This document shows positions 7,986-17,300 of a stretch of 64,000 nt of DNA, in pieces (within the stretch, counting starts at the first letter, position 1; every line of letters starts with the position of its first letter). Source of the DNA: CAZFBA01 sp964517135. Lineage in GTDB: Bacteria; Cyanobacteriota; Vampirovibrionia; JBFMGH01. Location: the NCBI GenBank assembly GCA_964517135.1, contig CAZFBA010000001.1, forward strand, positions 124,001-188,000, written 5' to 3'. Under the pieces are notes generated by a model. The model searched no databases, had not been told where the DNA came from, and was given only the letters and a program-made list of their open reading frames with translations. The translations under genes were made by a program, and so were the position numbers.

Positions 7986-9396
7986 AAACGTTGCAAGAGA
8001 CCTTGTATATGGTTGCTGGTGTAAGGGTAAAAGAATAGCAGGTATACAGTTTCCACCTGTATCACAGCTTATAGTTGTAACAACCTTAATTAAATATGGG
8101 CACTACTGCGACCTTCTGGATGCTGCCGCTCTGCAACTATCTTTTGAAGAGACAGTTGAAAAAGCAAAAGACTATCATTTTGTTATTATGCTTACTTCTA
8201 CTATGACAGTTAATGAAGATGCTTCTTTATTAATGGAAATAAAAGATAAGAACCCTGATGTTAAAACAATAGTATATGGTTCACATCCTACCTTTATGCC
8301 TAAATATACACTTAGCAAGGATGGTATTGATTTCATTGTCAGAAGAGAACCTGAATTTATCATTAGAGATCTTATATCTGCACTTAAAAACCGTGATGAC
8401 AGCTTTAAAGAGGTAAAAGGCATCGGTTATCAGGAAAACAATAATGATATTATTAATGAGCTTTATCCTTTCATAGAAAACCTTGACGAATTACCTATTC
8501 CTGATCGTTCTTTGCTGGTAGCTGATATCGACTATTTTAATCCTGTTGTTAAGCGTGTTCCATTTACAACAATGTTTACGTCAAGAGGATGTCCCGGTAG
8601 ATGCACTTATTGCACATCGCCGCCTTTTTACGGAAAGACATACCGGGCAAGGTCAGCTGAAAGCGTTTTAGAAGAACTTGAAATAGTATCAAACATGGGT
8701 TATAAAGAGGTCTTCTTCAGGGATGAGATGTTTACAGCTGACAGAGATAGGGTTATAAAAGTTTGTGAAGGCCTTTTAGAAAAAAATATCGACCTTACCT
8801 GGATAGCTTCAACAAGAGTAGGTGCTGTAGATGACGAACTAATGGTTTTAATGAAGAAAGCCGGATGCCACATGCTTAGATATGGCGTAGAATCAGGCGT
8901 ACAGGAAATCTTGAATACTGTCAAAAAAGGCATTAAAATTGAACAAACAATCAAAGACTTTGAATTGACTCATAAACACAAAATTGATACACACGCCCAC
9001 TGTATGCTGGGTATGCCGGGCGAAACAGAAAAGACGATCCGGCAAACACTTGATTTTGTTAAAAAAATTGACCCTACTATCATAACTTTTGGTATCTGTT
9101 CACCATATCCAGGAACTCAATTGTTTGACCTGGTAGTTGAAAAGCACCCTGAGGTTGGTGACGGGTCAGAATGTGATTTGCAAAAACTTCATACACACAG
9201 CTTTTTTAACGAGGTATACACAAATATACCTAATGATGAGCTTAATAAGTGGATAAAACGTATATACAGAGAATTTTATTTCAGGCCAGGCTATATGTTA
9301 AAGTGGTTTGGCAGAATTAAGTCAATTGATGAGTTCAGAAGAGTCAGCCTAGCAGCCGCACAGGTAATAGATTTTGCCTTCTTTTCTAAAGAATAA
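7945..9396 (+). CDS. Radical SAM protein, B12-binding-type architecture
   Basis: 483 residues from the ATG at 7945; an in-frame GTG at 7930 is possible. Residues 1-150 have a Rossmann-like B12-binding-type fold (KTIVYGSHPTFMP). The radical SAM cluster motif is SRGCPGRCTYC (Cys216, Cys220, Cys223), followed by the TIM-barrel region with FFRDEMF, YGVESG and LGMPGET. Such proteins use SAM and sometimes cobalamin to methylate or rearrange unactivated carbons or phosphorus. It overlaps the preceding gene by about 40 bp and ends the operon. It is likely the signature chemistry step of the cluster; the substrate is unknown. Confidence 0.88.
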   Translation: MKAVVIIPPSKHSKNVARDLVYGCWCKGKRIAGIQFPPVSQLIVVTTLIKYGHYCDLLDAAALQLSFEETVEKAKDYHFVIMLTSTMTVNEDASLLMEIKDKNPDVKTIVYGSHPTFMPKYTLSKDGIDFIVRREPEFIIRDLISALKNRDDSFKEVKGIGYQENNNDIINELYPFIENLDELPIPDRSLLVADIDYFNPVVKRVPFTTMFTSRGCPGRCTYCTSPPFYGKTYRARSAESVLEELEIVSNMGYKEVFFRDEMFTADRDRVIKVCEGLLEKNIDLTWIASTRVGAVDDELMVLMKKAGCHMLRYGVESGVQEILNTVKKGIKIEQTIKDFELTHKHKIDTHAHCMLGMPGETEKTIRQTLDFVKKIDPTIITFGICSPYPGTQLFDLVVEKHPEVGDGSECDLQKLHTHSFFNEVYTNIPNDELNKWIKRIYREFYFRPGYMLKWFGRIKSIDEFRRVSLAAAQVIDFAFFSKE

Positions 9397-9921
9397 CTAT
9401 TTTTTTAGACTTTTAAGGCATTCTCGGGCTTCTTGCTCATTACTCATTTCAACGTATACGCTGCATTTGGCTGTTTTAGCCGACATAAACTCCGGGGTCA
9501 GTTCAATAGCTTTTTCCAGAGCTTCTAGAGATTCTGTAAGCATTCTCGTTTCAAATAATATAATACCCTTTAAATAAAAAACATCAGAACGGTGAGGAGC
9601 TTCTTCAATTATATTATCAAGCATTTCAAGAGAATCATTATGCTTTTGCATATAGTATAATGTTAATGCCCTGTTATACAAAGCGTCAAAATCTTTTTCA
9701 TTAGCAGCTATTGCTTGATCAAAGCTATGAAGGGCCGCAGGAAAATTGTTATTTTTGAGGAAATTTAAACCTTTTTCATTAAGGTTTAATTCATCTTCTT
9801 CTGCTATAATAACTGAAGAACTGCCTGAATACAGAACTATAAGCAGTACTATAAAAAAGAATCTTTTTATGATACCTTTTATTGACAGCAATTTAAGCAT
9901 ATTTAATTGAAATAATCGCAT
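9397..9921 (-). CDS. Exported TPR-repeat protein
   Basis: 174 residues. An N-terminal hydrophobic segment (FFFIVLLIVLYSGSSSVIIA) with basic residues before it reads as a signal peptide or anchor. About three TPR units follow (for example NEKGLNFLKNNNFPAALHSFDQAI). It is tail-to-tail with the radical SAM gene, with no bases between the stops. An AGGA site lies 11 nt before the ATG. TPR proteins of this size are protein-interaction scaffolds; a partner cannot be named. It is one of six TPR proteins in the window. Confidence 0.85.
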   Translation of the reverse strand: MRLFQLNMLKLLSIKGIIKRFFFIVLLIVLYSGSSSVIIAEEDELNLNEKGLNFLKNNNFPAALHSFDQAIAANEKDFDALYNRALTLYYMQKHNDSLEMLDNIIEEAPHRSDVFYLKGIILFETRMLTESLEALEKAIELTPEFMSAKTAKCSVYVEMSNEQEARECLKSLKK

Positions 9922-10128
9922 TAAATTTCATTTCCTGTTGTTAATTAAAATTCTGATTGTCTTTATTTATAGTTATTTTAACCATCTCAGTAAACATTTT
10001 TTGTTAATATGCTTAACTTTTGTTCATATTACACAAAAAAAGGTAAAAAAAACAGTTTATTTCTTTTTAGAATTAATAAAATTAAGTGTAATTAATACAA
10101 CATCTTTTTAAGTCAGAGGAAAAAAACG

Positions 10129-11052
10129 TTGAACAACGAAAAAAAATTTAAAATAAGAATTGAAGATATTGCCAATTATTCAACCGTTCCGTTTACTATT
10201 TTTGATGCTAAAGACAAGATATTATGCAGAAAAGGTGATTTGCTTGATTCTAAACTTCTCAGCAGGCTTTCAATGCAGGATATTTTTAAAATTGATACTA
10301 CCTCAGAACCAGAGTCTGGCTTTGGTATAGTTTCAAAAATATCTAAAGAGACAACAGAATACGTTATCAGTATCACACAAGAATTACTGGAGAAAGCAGA
10401 AAAAGGAGAAGCTCCCTCCATTAATGCTTGTATGGATGCAAGAGACCGTATTTATAACGAGGTTACAGCTAATATAGAGCTTATTCAGCATATTGGTGAG
10501 CTAAGAATTTATTATGATGACTATAATTTGTCTCATGGCATCAATGTATCTACTTTAAGCACAGCCATTGGCATTAAGCTTGGTCTTGAAAAAGATGAAT
10601 TGAAGGCTCTTGCAATGGGTGCTCTTCTTCATGATATAGGAAAAACAAAGATACCCAAGCAGCTTATTAATAAACCTGGCAAATTGACAGCTAAAGAGTT
10701 TGAGGTTGTTAAGCTTCATGCTCCACTGGGGTATAAAATCATACGTGGAGAATATTCTATCAACGGAGTAGTAGCTTCTGTCGCTCTGGATCATCATGAA
10801 CGCTATGACGGAAGTGGTTATACTAAATCAAAAGAAGGAGAGATGATAAATAAGTTTGCCCAGATAGTTTCAATAGCTGATGTGTATGATGCTTCTTCTT
10901 CTAATAAGGTTTATGCCGGTGCAAACCCACCCAATCAGACTATTAAAGAAATGCTGAAATCAAATAAACACTTTAATCCAAGGGTACTTTATACACTGGT
11001 GCATATGGTGAATTACAATACAGGTTCATTAAAAGAAAAAATAGCAACATAG
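10129..11052 (+). CDS. HD-GYP domain protein (putative c-di-GMP phosphodiesterase)
   Basis: 307 residues. Residues 1-110 are an uncharacterised N-terminal region with DAKDKILCRKGDLL. The HD-GYP domain spans about 125-300, with HDIGK (168-172), KLHAP, and DHHERYDGSGY (221-231) containing the GYP-loop variant GSGYT. HD-GYP proteins hydrolyse c-di-GMP at a di- or tri-iron site, and the metal-binding His/Asp motifs appear intact. The start is TTG, chosen because AGAGGA lies 8 nt upstream and no ATG is nearby. It is cytoplasmic and appears monocistronic. A short hairpin at 11079-11093 without a T-run follows. Confidence 0.88.
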   Translation: MNNEKKFKIRIEDIANYSTVPFTIFDAKDKILCRKGDLLDSKLLSRLSMQDIFKIDTTSEPESGFGIVSKISKETTEYVISITQELLEKAEKGEAPSINACMDARDRIYNEVTANIELIQHIGELRIYYDDYNLSHGINVSTLSTAIGIKLGLEKDELKALAMGALLHDIGKTKIPKQLINKPGKLTAKEFEVVKLHAPLGYKIIRGEYSINGVVASVALDHHERYDGSGYTKSKEGEMINKFAQIVSIADVYDASSSNKVYAGANPPNQTIKEMLKSNKHFNPRVLYTLVHMVNYNTGSLKEKIAT

Positions 11053-11235
11053 AGCACTGCATTAAATTTAATGTCAATAAGGGTGTTACCCTTTAATGGG
11101 TATAATTTATTTTTTCAGGCTGCATATTAATATTGTAAGGATAATTGTCATATAATATAAATATCATAAATACAAAAATTATAAATACAAAAATTAATGA
11201 TACATTATTTTTATTAAGTCTATAGATATTATTTT

Positions 11236-11383
11236 ATCTCACTGGTATCCGGTAAAAGATTTTATTTAGATGTATAAACCTTTCAGAATCACTGTTTTGG
11301 ATTAGAAAATTTTACATTAATTTAAATTAAAGAAACTGGCAAAAATTATTAAACAATCAGAAAAATTTAACCAGGCAGTAATG
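11236..11383 (-). repeat. Dispersed repeat family A, copy 2 (uninterrupted, reverse)
   Basis: Reads on the minus strand as the full A element from CATTACTGCCTGGTTAAA to CTTTTACCGGATACCAGTGA with no hairpin insertion. It is the main content of the 11053-11458 gap; the rest is AT-rich with no gene. Confidence 0.85.
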
Positions 11384-11458
11384 TTCATAAATATAAAATT
11401 AAAAACCGCACTCATAAACATATTTGCAGAATATTTATTTGTTGAGTATGTTTTGTGG

Positions 11459-12250
11459 TTAAACTATAACAATAGCTTTATCAAGAAATTTGCCCATAGT
11501 GTCATGGCCTGCAAAGAGTAGCTTTTCCCTGTATCCTTCTATGAAACCATGGTTGATACAAATTGCATGATGTTTGTTGTAGGCAATAACAATGTCTGTC
11601 AAGCCTCTCATAGGGTCAGTATTCATTGTATAGCTTCTGTAGCCAAGCATTTCTGCACAGTGCTCAGGATATGATCCACTGTTGAAGTATTTTAGAGCAG
11701 AACTAAAATCTGAAAATTCTTTTCTTAAGAGAGAGTTTTTTACCATCGCAGCGTAGGCAAGCCAGGCATTATCTTTTGATTTACTTTCAGGGCCTTCAAA
11801 ATGAGATTTTTTTTTGATCTTGTTGAGTTCATCCCGGGTTATTTCAAGCTCCGTATCATCTTTTAGTATTATATGATAGTTTCCTGAGATATCTATATTT
11901 ATCTTTTTGAATATATTATCGCCATACCGGGCCTGAACTGCCTTAATTACAGCTACTACAGAGCAGTTAGAATCACTACCTTTATACCAGAATTTTGCAG
12001 GCAGTTTATCAGAGATAACACCGGGAAGCTCACCAGCTTTTGAAGGTTCAATAAATGCTTTTATATTTGCATAAAGCGTTATCAAAAAAGCATAGACAAT
12101 CATAACAAAACTGTATTCCTGTGTAAGAGAGCGAAGAAGGTTAACCTGAAAGCTGATACGCCTTGAGGGGCTCATGGAGTTCATGTAGAAATCCTCGAGA
12201 TTCTTGCTATTAAGGCACTTGAGAGATGCCATAAATTGCTCTTCGTTCAT
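11459..12250 (-). CDS. Hypothetical protein, possibly papain/calpain-like
   Basis: 263 residues from the ATG at 12250 (a TTG directly upstream also opens the frame). A hydrophobic segment lies at about 48-62. After it, GSDSNCSVVAVIKAV (Cys96) resembles the catalytic-cysteine helix of calpain/papain-type proteases, and NKHHAICI (His227/228) resembles the catalytic histidine strand. A GHDT stretch near the C-terminus could hold the third residue. Overall family membership is not certain: spacing is plausible, but I see no full family signature. No strong ribosome-binding site is visible, and it has no operon partner. If active, it may process a membrane-proximal substrate. Confidence 0.5.
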   Translation of the reverse strand: MNEEQFMASLKCLNSKNLEDFYMNSMSPSRRISFQVNLLRSLTQEYSFVMIVYAFLITLYANIKAFIEPSKAGELPGVISDKLPAKFWYKGSDSNCSVVAVIKAVQARYGDNIFKKINIDISGNYHIILKDDTELEITRDELNKIKKKSHFEGPESKSKDNAWLAYAAMVKNSLLRKEFSDFSSALKYFNSGSYPEHCAEMLGYRSYTMNTDPMRGLTDIVIAYNKHHAICINHGFIEGYREKLLFAGHDTMGKFLDKAIVIV

Positions 12251-12503
12251 CAATAAGACTCATAAGTTTACAGTATTGTTTTTATCCTCTAATTTTAATA
12301 ATAATCGAAATACGGCACAAAAAGTAGAGGCAAACTTTTTAGTAACACTTTAAATACATCTAACTGGTAATATTTAGCATTCTATTTTTAAGATATACGT
12401 TTACTTAACATTTTCATATACCCAAAATAGCTTATTCTAAAGTGTTCTGGTCTGCCCATAAAAACCTCTGGCCCTATTTTAAAGATACTATTAAAATATT
12501 TTT

Positions 12504-13265
12504 ATGACGAATAATCTTGATATTGCAATGAAATATTTTAATGAAAAAGACTATGCCCGGGCTGTTGAAGCTTTCAGGGCTGTTCTTGATGAAGAACCTG
12601 CCAGTGCTTCAATATATAATAACCTCGGGGTATGTCACTATAACATGGAAAAGTTTGAGCAGGCTATTGTCTTCTATGAAAAGGCACTAGAGCTTGACAG
12701 TAACATTGGTGACATATACCTGAACCTGGGCTTTGCCTGCTATGCAATCAAAAACATTGCCAGAGCTATTGAAAACCTTGAACTGGCTGTCAGATTGTTT
12801 CCTGATAACTTTGATGCAAGGTATATCCTGGCTAAATCATATTATCAGGATACAATGGTAATTGATTCTATTGAAGAATACGAAAAGTGTATTGAACTAA
12901 AGCCAGATCATCCTGATCTTAGAGCTAACCTGGGCCTGGCATATCTCGATGTAGACCGTATTGATAGTGCTATTTTTGAACTGAATAAAGCAATAGAACT
13001 TGATAATGAAAACTTCAGACTTTATTTCATTCTGGGAGAAGCTTATATTCTTGATAACAGGATAGAAGAAGCCATTGAAAGCTTTAAAGAAACATTAAAA
13101 AGAAACCCTAACTATTATTTTGCTTACAAAAAACTGGGCCTTTTGTATCTTTCGCTAGGCAAAAACCACGAAGCCTCAGGTATGCTGACTATATATCAGG
13201 AACTAAACCCTGAACCAGATGTTGAAAAACTTCTTAATCGTCTAAAAGAAGGTGAAACCAAATAA
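12504..13265 (+). CDS. TPR-repeat protein (first of three)
   Basis: 253 residues made almost wholly of about seven TPR units, for example ASIYNNLGVCHYNMEKFEQAI and PDLRANLGLAYLDVDRIDSAI. There is no signal peptide or membrane helix, so it is predicted to be cytoplasmic. The start ATG has no clear ribosome-binding site but sits just after an AT-rich promoter-like stretch. The next gene begins immediately after its stop codon. TPRs form a superhelix that binds peptides or partner proteins; no enzymatic domain is present. Confidence 0.85.
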   Translation: MTNNLDIAMKYFNEKDYARAVEAFRAVLDEEPASASIYNNLGVCHYNMEKFEQAIVFYEKALELDSNIGDIYLNLGFACYAIKNIARAIENLELAVRLFPDNFDARYILAKSYYQDTMVIDSIEEYEKCIELKPDHPDLRANLGLAYLDVDRIDSAIFELNKAIELDNENFRLYFILGEAYILDNRIEEAIESFKETLKRNPNYYFAYKKLGLLYLSLGKNHEASGMLTIYQELNPEPDVEKLLNRLKEGETK

Positions 13266-14228
13266 ATGGATTTTTTTACCGGTAAAAAAGATGATAACGA
13301 AAAAATTGAAGCCTCAGCAGGCGGTGAAATTTCCGTTGAGGCACTCGAAGCATATAAAAATGCTAGAAATCTGTTTAAGCAAAGAGATTTTGATAATGCA
13401 GAAAAAGAATTCAACAGAGCCATCAGGCTTAACAAAAATTATGTAGAAGCCTTTATAGCACTGGGCGAGCTTTTATATGTTAATAATCAGTATAAAAAAG
13501 CTATTGATCAGTATAAAAAAGCTACCAAAATAGCCCCTTCTTTTCTGACAGCCTATACAAATATGGCTATTGCATACAAAAAGCTCAATGACCATAAAAA
13601 AGCCCGTGAATGCTATGAAAAAGCCCTTGAATTAGAACCTGAAAATATATCTATTAAAGGAAACCTTGGCCTGGCCCACCTTGCACTTGAAGAATATGAC
13701 GAAGCAGAAGAATTATTAACTCAGGCACTCAAAGCCCGGCCTGACAGCCCTATAGCAAACTATAATCTCGGGCTGGTATATTATCGCAAAAAACGCTATG
13801 ATAGCGCAGTTGCTTATCTGGAAAATGCCATCAAACTTAAAGAAGACTATGCCCAGGCATATAAAGATCTTGGCAACATCTTCTTCGTTAGAGGTATGTA
13901 CACTAAATCAATTGACTATTACTTTAAAGCAGTAGAATATGATCCTGGTTATGCTGATGGATACAATAATCTGGGCAATGCCTATAATAATATTGAACGA
14001 TACGAAGAAGCTGAAAAATATTTCAGAATAGCTATAAACCTGAATCCAGAGATACCTGAACCACACTATGGGCTGGCTACCGTTTTAGAAACAAAAGAAT
14101 TGTTTGCCAGTGCCATAGATGAGTATAAATTATATTTGAAATACAAGAAAAACCCTGAAGACAGAAAAACAGTTCAGGAAAAAATCAAAACACTCAAGCC
14201 GCTAGCAGAACATAAGGGTGAATTATAA
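13266..14228 (+). CDS. TPR-repeat protein (second of three)
   Basis: 320 residues. A short charged N-terminus (MDFFTGKKDDNEKIEAS, with FTGKK at 4-8) leads into eight to nine TPR units covering the rest, such as AYTNMAIAYKKLNDHKKA and GYNNLGNAYNNIERYEEA. There is no signal peptide. Its ATG directly follows the previous stop and its own stop abuts the next start, so the three TPR genes are one transcription unit. The FTGK string near the start is like the motif in other proteins here, though here it lies at the extreme N-terminus. Confidence 0.85.
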   Translation: MDFFTGKKDDNEKIEASAGGEISVEALEAYKNARNLFKQRDFDNAEKEFNRAIRLNKNYVEAFIALGELLYVNNQYKKAIDQYKKATKIAPSFLTAYTNMAIAYKKLNDHKKARECYEKALELEPENISIKGNLGLAHLALEEYDEAEELLTQALKARPDSPIANYNLGLVYYRKKRYDSAVAYLENAIKLKEDYAQAYKDLGNIFFVRGMYTKSIDYYFKAVEYDPGYADGYNNLGNAYNNIERYEEAEKYFRIAINLNPEIPEPHYGLATVLETKELFASAIDEYKLYLKYKKNPEDRKTVQEKIKTLKPLAEHKGEL

Positions 14229-15185
14229 ATGAATGACAAAATAATACTCGGGTTAACATCGGCAATAAGCTTTATGACAGGTGTATTAATAACATCATTG
14301 TTGTTTATGATGACCAGCCACATTTCTTCTGATTCAACAAGTGTCAAAAAGGCACTCAAGCTAAGCCAAAAAGCAGTCGAAATGCAAAAAAATAAAAACT
14401 ATGATGAAGCACTGAAGTTTTATAAAAAATCTGCTGAGCTTAACCCGGGGCTTGCCAGCACACATTATGCCCTGGGCTATCTCTATGCACAAAAAAGAGA
14501 ATATGAAAAAGCCATGAAGGCCTACAATACAGCACTTATGATATCACCAAACTATGCTAACCCCAGCTATGGACTGGCCAGAATATATTATGAAAAAGGT
14601 CTCTATGACAGAGCTATTGAAGAATATAAAAAATACCTTGACATTTCACCACTTGATAGCGGCGCATACAACAACCTTGGCCTTGCTTATCTCAAAAAAG
14701 GAGAAAATGAAGAGGCAATGGATTCTTTTATTAAAGCCATAAAACTTGATAAGAGCAATGCCAATGCCTATAATAACCTTGGTATGATCTATTATAAAAT
14801 GGGTATGTTTGAAGATGCCCTTCTACAGTATCGAAGAGCTCTGTCAATTGTGCCAGCTTTCGCACAGGCACACACAAACACAGGTATTGTAAGGTTTCAG
14901 ATGGGTCTCTTTAGAGAGGCCAGCGAAGACTTTGAGGCAGCACTGAAATCTAAAAAAGGCTATGCCGAACCCCACAAATACCTTGCTAAAATAAATATGG
15001 TATTTGGTAATTATGAAAGTGCACTTGAAAACCTGAATTTATACCTGTCTAAAGCTCCTGATGCCAGTGATATAAACGATATAGTCGAAGAAATTAACCA
15101 GATTAAAGACAAATTAGATCAAATTAAGCTTGCCGAAAAAGCAAGAGAAGAAGCCCTGAAAGCAAAAGAAACTACCGGCGGCTAA
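14229..15185 (+). CDS. Membrane-anchored TPR-repeat protein (third of three)
   Basis: 318 residues. An N-terminal membrane helix (IILGLTSAISFMTGVLITSLLFM) places the following seven TPR units on one face of the membrane, probably outside. The C-terminus is a charged coiled-coil stretch (KDKLDQIKLAEKAREEALKAKE). With the two soluble TPR proteins encoded just upstream it may form a scaffold spanning the membrane surface; that is inference from order only. It converges on the GT-C gene on the opposite strand, with six bases between the stops. Confidence 0.85.
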   Translation: MNDKIILGLTSAISFMTGVLITSLLFMMTSHISSDSTSVKKALKLSQKAVEMQKNKNYDEALKFYKKSAELNPGLASTHYALGYLYAQKREYEKAMKAYNTALMISPNYANPSYGLARIYYEKGLYDRAIEEYKKYLDISPLDSGAYNNLGLAYLKKGENEEAMDSFIKAIKLDKSNANAYNNLGMIYYKMGMFEDALLQYRRALSIVPAFAQAHTNTGIVRFQMGLFREASEDFEAALKSKKGYAEPHKYLAKINMVFGNYESALENLNLYLSKAPDASDINDIVEEINQIKDKLDQIKLAEKAREEALKAKETTGG

Positions 15186-15191
15186 AATGCT

Positions 15192-17018
15192 TTATTCAAT
15201 AACATCAGGGCAATTTTTCTGGTAAATTAACAGCCCATACTGCATTGTGTAGGGATGCTGAATCTGATAACCTCCGCTGGTGTTGCAAAGCCGATAGTGA
15301 TCTCTGATCCAGTCAAAAACTGGCTGGTTATAGCTGATACCCCAGTATCGATACTTATAGTCACTGCCCGAGCGATTGCTTATTGCAATAAGCTTTACAT
15401 CCTTTTCTTTAAGGCTATTGATGAAATATTCTTCCATTTCAGAGGTGGGAAGTCTTACTGGCAGAGTATCATAGAATATTGCTGGAGGAATTCGGTTGGA
15501 AAGATAATATATAAGCGTTTCTTCTGGCATGATTGCAATATAATCACCTTCAGAAGTGTGTGTTTTGATGTATGAAAGCAACTTGCTGAGTGGTATACCG
15601 GTGTTTTGATCGGTATAGATAGAACCTTTTTCTGTCGATAAAAGAACATTTTTCATAGAGTATTGCAGGTAATGATAGTTAAAAAGAACTAAAAGGAGTA
15701 ATGTAATCATAGAAGAATACCAGTAGAAAGCAAAATTAGGATGCTTTTGTGTTTTATTAGCCACCATCACAGGCAAATTCAGCCCAAAGTAAAATAAAAC
15801 TATTACACTTAAAGGAGCATAATATACAGCATACCCGGCAAAGTTAAAATTTAAAAAGCACCTGAGAGAAATCAAGACAGTATAAACAGACAGGATAAAA
15901 ATAACCATACTCTTATGCTCTGGAATAGCCTTAAACCTGAACCATCTCACTAAATAAGCAATGATAATACCTGTAAACAAAAGCGGTATAAATAAAAGAA
16001 AGTGAATCTTAGCAGTAAAAAGCATTCTGGTTATTTCCGGCATTTCAAAATACAGGTATAAAAGAATTGCAACTGCAATTATAGCTGCAACATAATAAGT
16101 AGTACTTTTAAGGCCATTAAAAAGACAGATTGTTGTTACTATACAGGCAATAGCAATAGATGCCAGCATTAGAAATACATTTAAAGGCATAGCAGAAAGC
16201 ACATTAGAAAGGCTTTTAAGACCTGTTAAATAGAGCATAAAGCTTTTTGTAGCAGGTGCACTGAATGTAATCTGGGTATAAGTGTAGTATTCATAAATAT
16301 TATGCCACCCTGATTGCACTAAAAGTATTGTTGATACTATAACAGGTATAATTGAAACGGATGCTATTATTATAAACAAAACTTTACGAGGAAGATTCTG
16401 TTTGTTAAACTTTAAAAAGCAAAGATAAAGGACGAGCATTACGGTTATAGCTGTTGCAAATTCAACTTTAGTAATAATTACCATCCCTGAAACAATGCAC
16501 AGAGAATATAAATAGCTCTGTCTTTCTGTTTTAAGGTGACAGATAAGCAGGTATATAAACAGAGTGCTTAAAAAGGTTCCTGTCAGTGCTGAATAACTAT
16601 AAGGAAATATGTAATTAAATATACCGGGTTGAAAACAGAATAATACGATGCAGCATACAGTTATAAGCGAGGCAATAGCAGGCTTGAATAATTCCCTTGC
16701 TATTATGTAAACTAAAAATAGGGTAAGCAGGGTTACTGTTATCCCCAAAAGATAAGCAGTATTCAGGTTAATACCAAAAATTAAAAAGGCCAGGGCAAGC
16801 ATTAGAGGGGCAAGTGGACCGTATACATAATAAATATCACTATAAAGTCTTTTGCCCATCAAGATCTGTTCTGCTACAAAAACATCTCTACCGCAATCGA
16901 CAACCACAGAGCCCCATTTTTGCCAGGTTATAATGACAAGCAAAGCGAATACAGCCAGCCATAGCAGAGTTGCAGGTATATCTTCTTTTGTGAGCCTGGT
17001 TTTGAAGGCTGCTATCAT
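15192..17018 (-). CDS. Polytopic GT-C-type membrane glycosyltransferase
   Basis: 608 residues with about eleven to thirteen predicted membrane helices. After the first helix comes VVDCGRDVFVAEQILMGK, the acidic extracytoplasmic loop typical of ArnT/PMT-type GT-C enzymes, followed by YYVYGPLAP. The C-terminal about 130 residues are a soluble extracytoplasmic domain. GT-C enzymes move sugars from polyprenyl-phosphate donors to lipid or protein acceptors outside the membrane. The polyprenyl-sugar synthase at 5353 could supply such a donor, but they are not in one operon. A PMT family is likely; acceptor and sugar are unknown. Confidence 0.8.
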   Translation of the reverse strand: MIAAFKTRLTKEDIPATLLWLAVFALLVIITWQKWGSVVVDCGRDVFVAEQILMGKRLYSDIYYVYGPLAPLMLALAFLIFGINLNTAYLLGITVTLLTLFLVYIIARELFKPAIASLITVCCIVLFCFQPGIFNYIFPYSYSALTGTFLSTLFIYLLICHLKTERQSYLYSLCIVSGMVIITKVEFATAITVMLVLYLCFLKFNKQNLPRKVLFIIIASVSIIPVIVSTILLVQSGWHNIYEYYTYTQITFSAPATKSFMLYLTGLKSLSNVLSAMPLNVFLMLASIAIACIVTTICLFNGLKSTTYYVAAIIAVAILLYLYFEMPEITRMLFTAKIHFLLFIPLLFTGIIIAYLVRWFRFKAIPEHKSMVIFILSVYTVLISLRCFLNFNFAGYAVYYAPLSVIVLFYFGLNLPVMVANKTQKHPNFAFYWYSSMITLLLLVLFNYHYLQYSMKNVLLSTEKGSIYTDQNTGIPLSKLLSYIKTHTSEGDYIAIMPEETLIYYLSNRIPPAIFYDTLPVRLPTSEMEEYFINSLKEKDVKLIAISNRSGSDYKYRYWGISYNQPVFDWIRDHYRLCNTSGGYQIQHPYTMQYGLLIYQKNCPDVIE

Positions 17019-17163
17019 TGTTCAATCCTGTGTTTTGTTCTGTCAACATTATACCCGGAAAAAAGGCATGGCAAAAATCATCCCCCAAAAAGTTTAACTT
17101 CAGGGCAATAAAGATAAATACCACCAAGGGGGTAGGCAATTACATCTGCATAGGTATACAAAT

Positions 17164-17190
17164 TTGACTGCAAAAGCACCATAATATAAT
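17164..17190 (+). promoter_or_regulatory. Putative sigma-70 promoter
   Basis: TTGACT at 17164-17169 and a perfect TATAAT at 17185-17190, spaced 15 bp (short but possible). No gene starts downstream; a terminator does. It is proposed to drive the candidate small RNA. Confidence 0.45.
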
Positions 17191-17196
17191 TGATTC

Positions 17197-17270
17197 CAAC
17201 TCTTCAGTCCAACTAATTTCCACTCCTAGTAAGTAACCCCCTCTGTTGACCCTGGCAGAGGCTTTTTTTT
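17197..17270 (+). ncRNA. Candidate small RNA of about 75 nt
   Basis: A promoter-like pair at 17164-17190 and a strong rho-independent terminator at 17240-17270 bracket about 75 nt with no open reading frame. The start is inferred as 7 nt after the -10 box. I do not recognise an RNA family (not tRNA, SRP RNA or tmRNA by eye). It is divergent from the GT-C gene. Confidence 0.35.
17240..17270 (+). terminator. Rho-independent terminator without an upstream gene
   Basis: CCTCTG pairs with CAGAGG around a 10-nt loop, followed by C and eight T. No + strand gene lies upstream, so it implies an unannotated transcript. Confidence 0.7.
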
Positions 17271-17300
17271 GTTTATTTTTCCTGGATAAAAACAGTTTTG

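Noticed and set aside
11079..11093. AAGGGT-GTT-ACCCTT hairpin after the HD-GYP gene
   Set aside because: A 6-bp perfect stem, but it is not followed by a T-run, so I do not call it a terminator.
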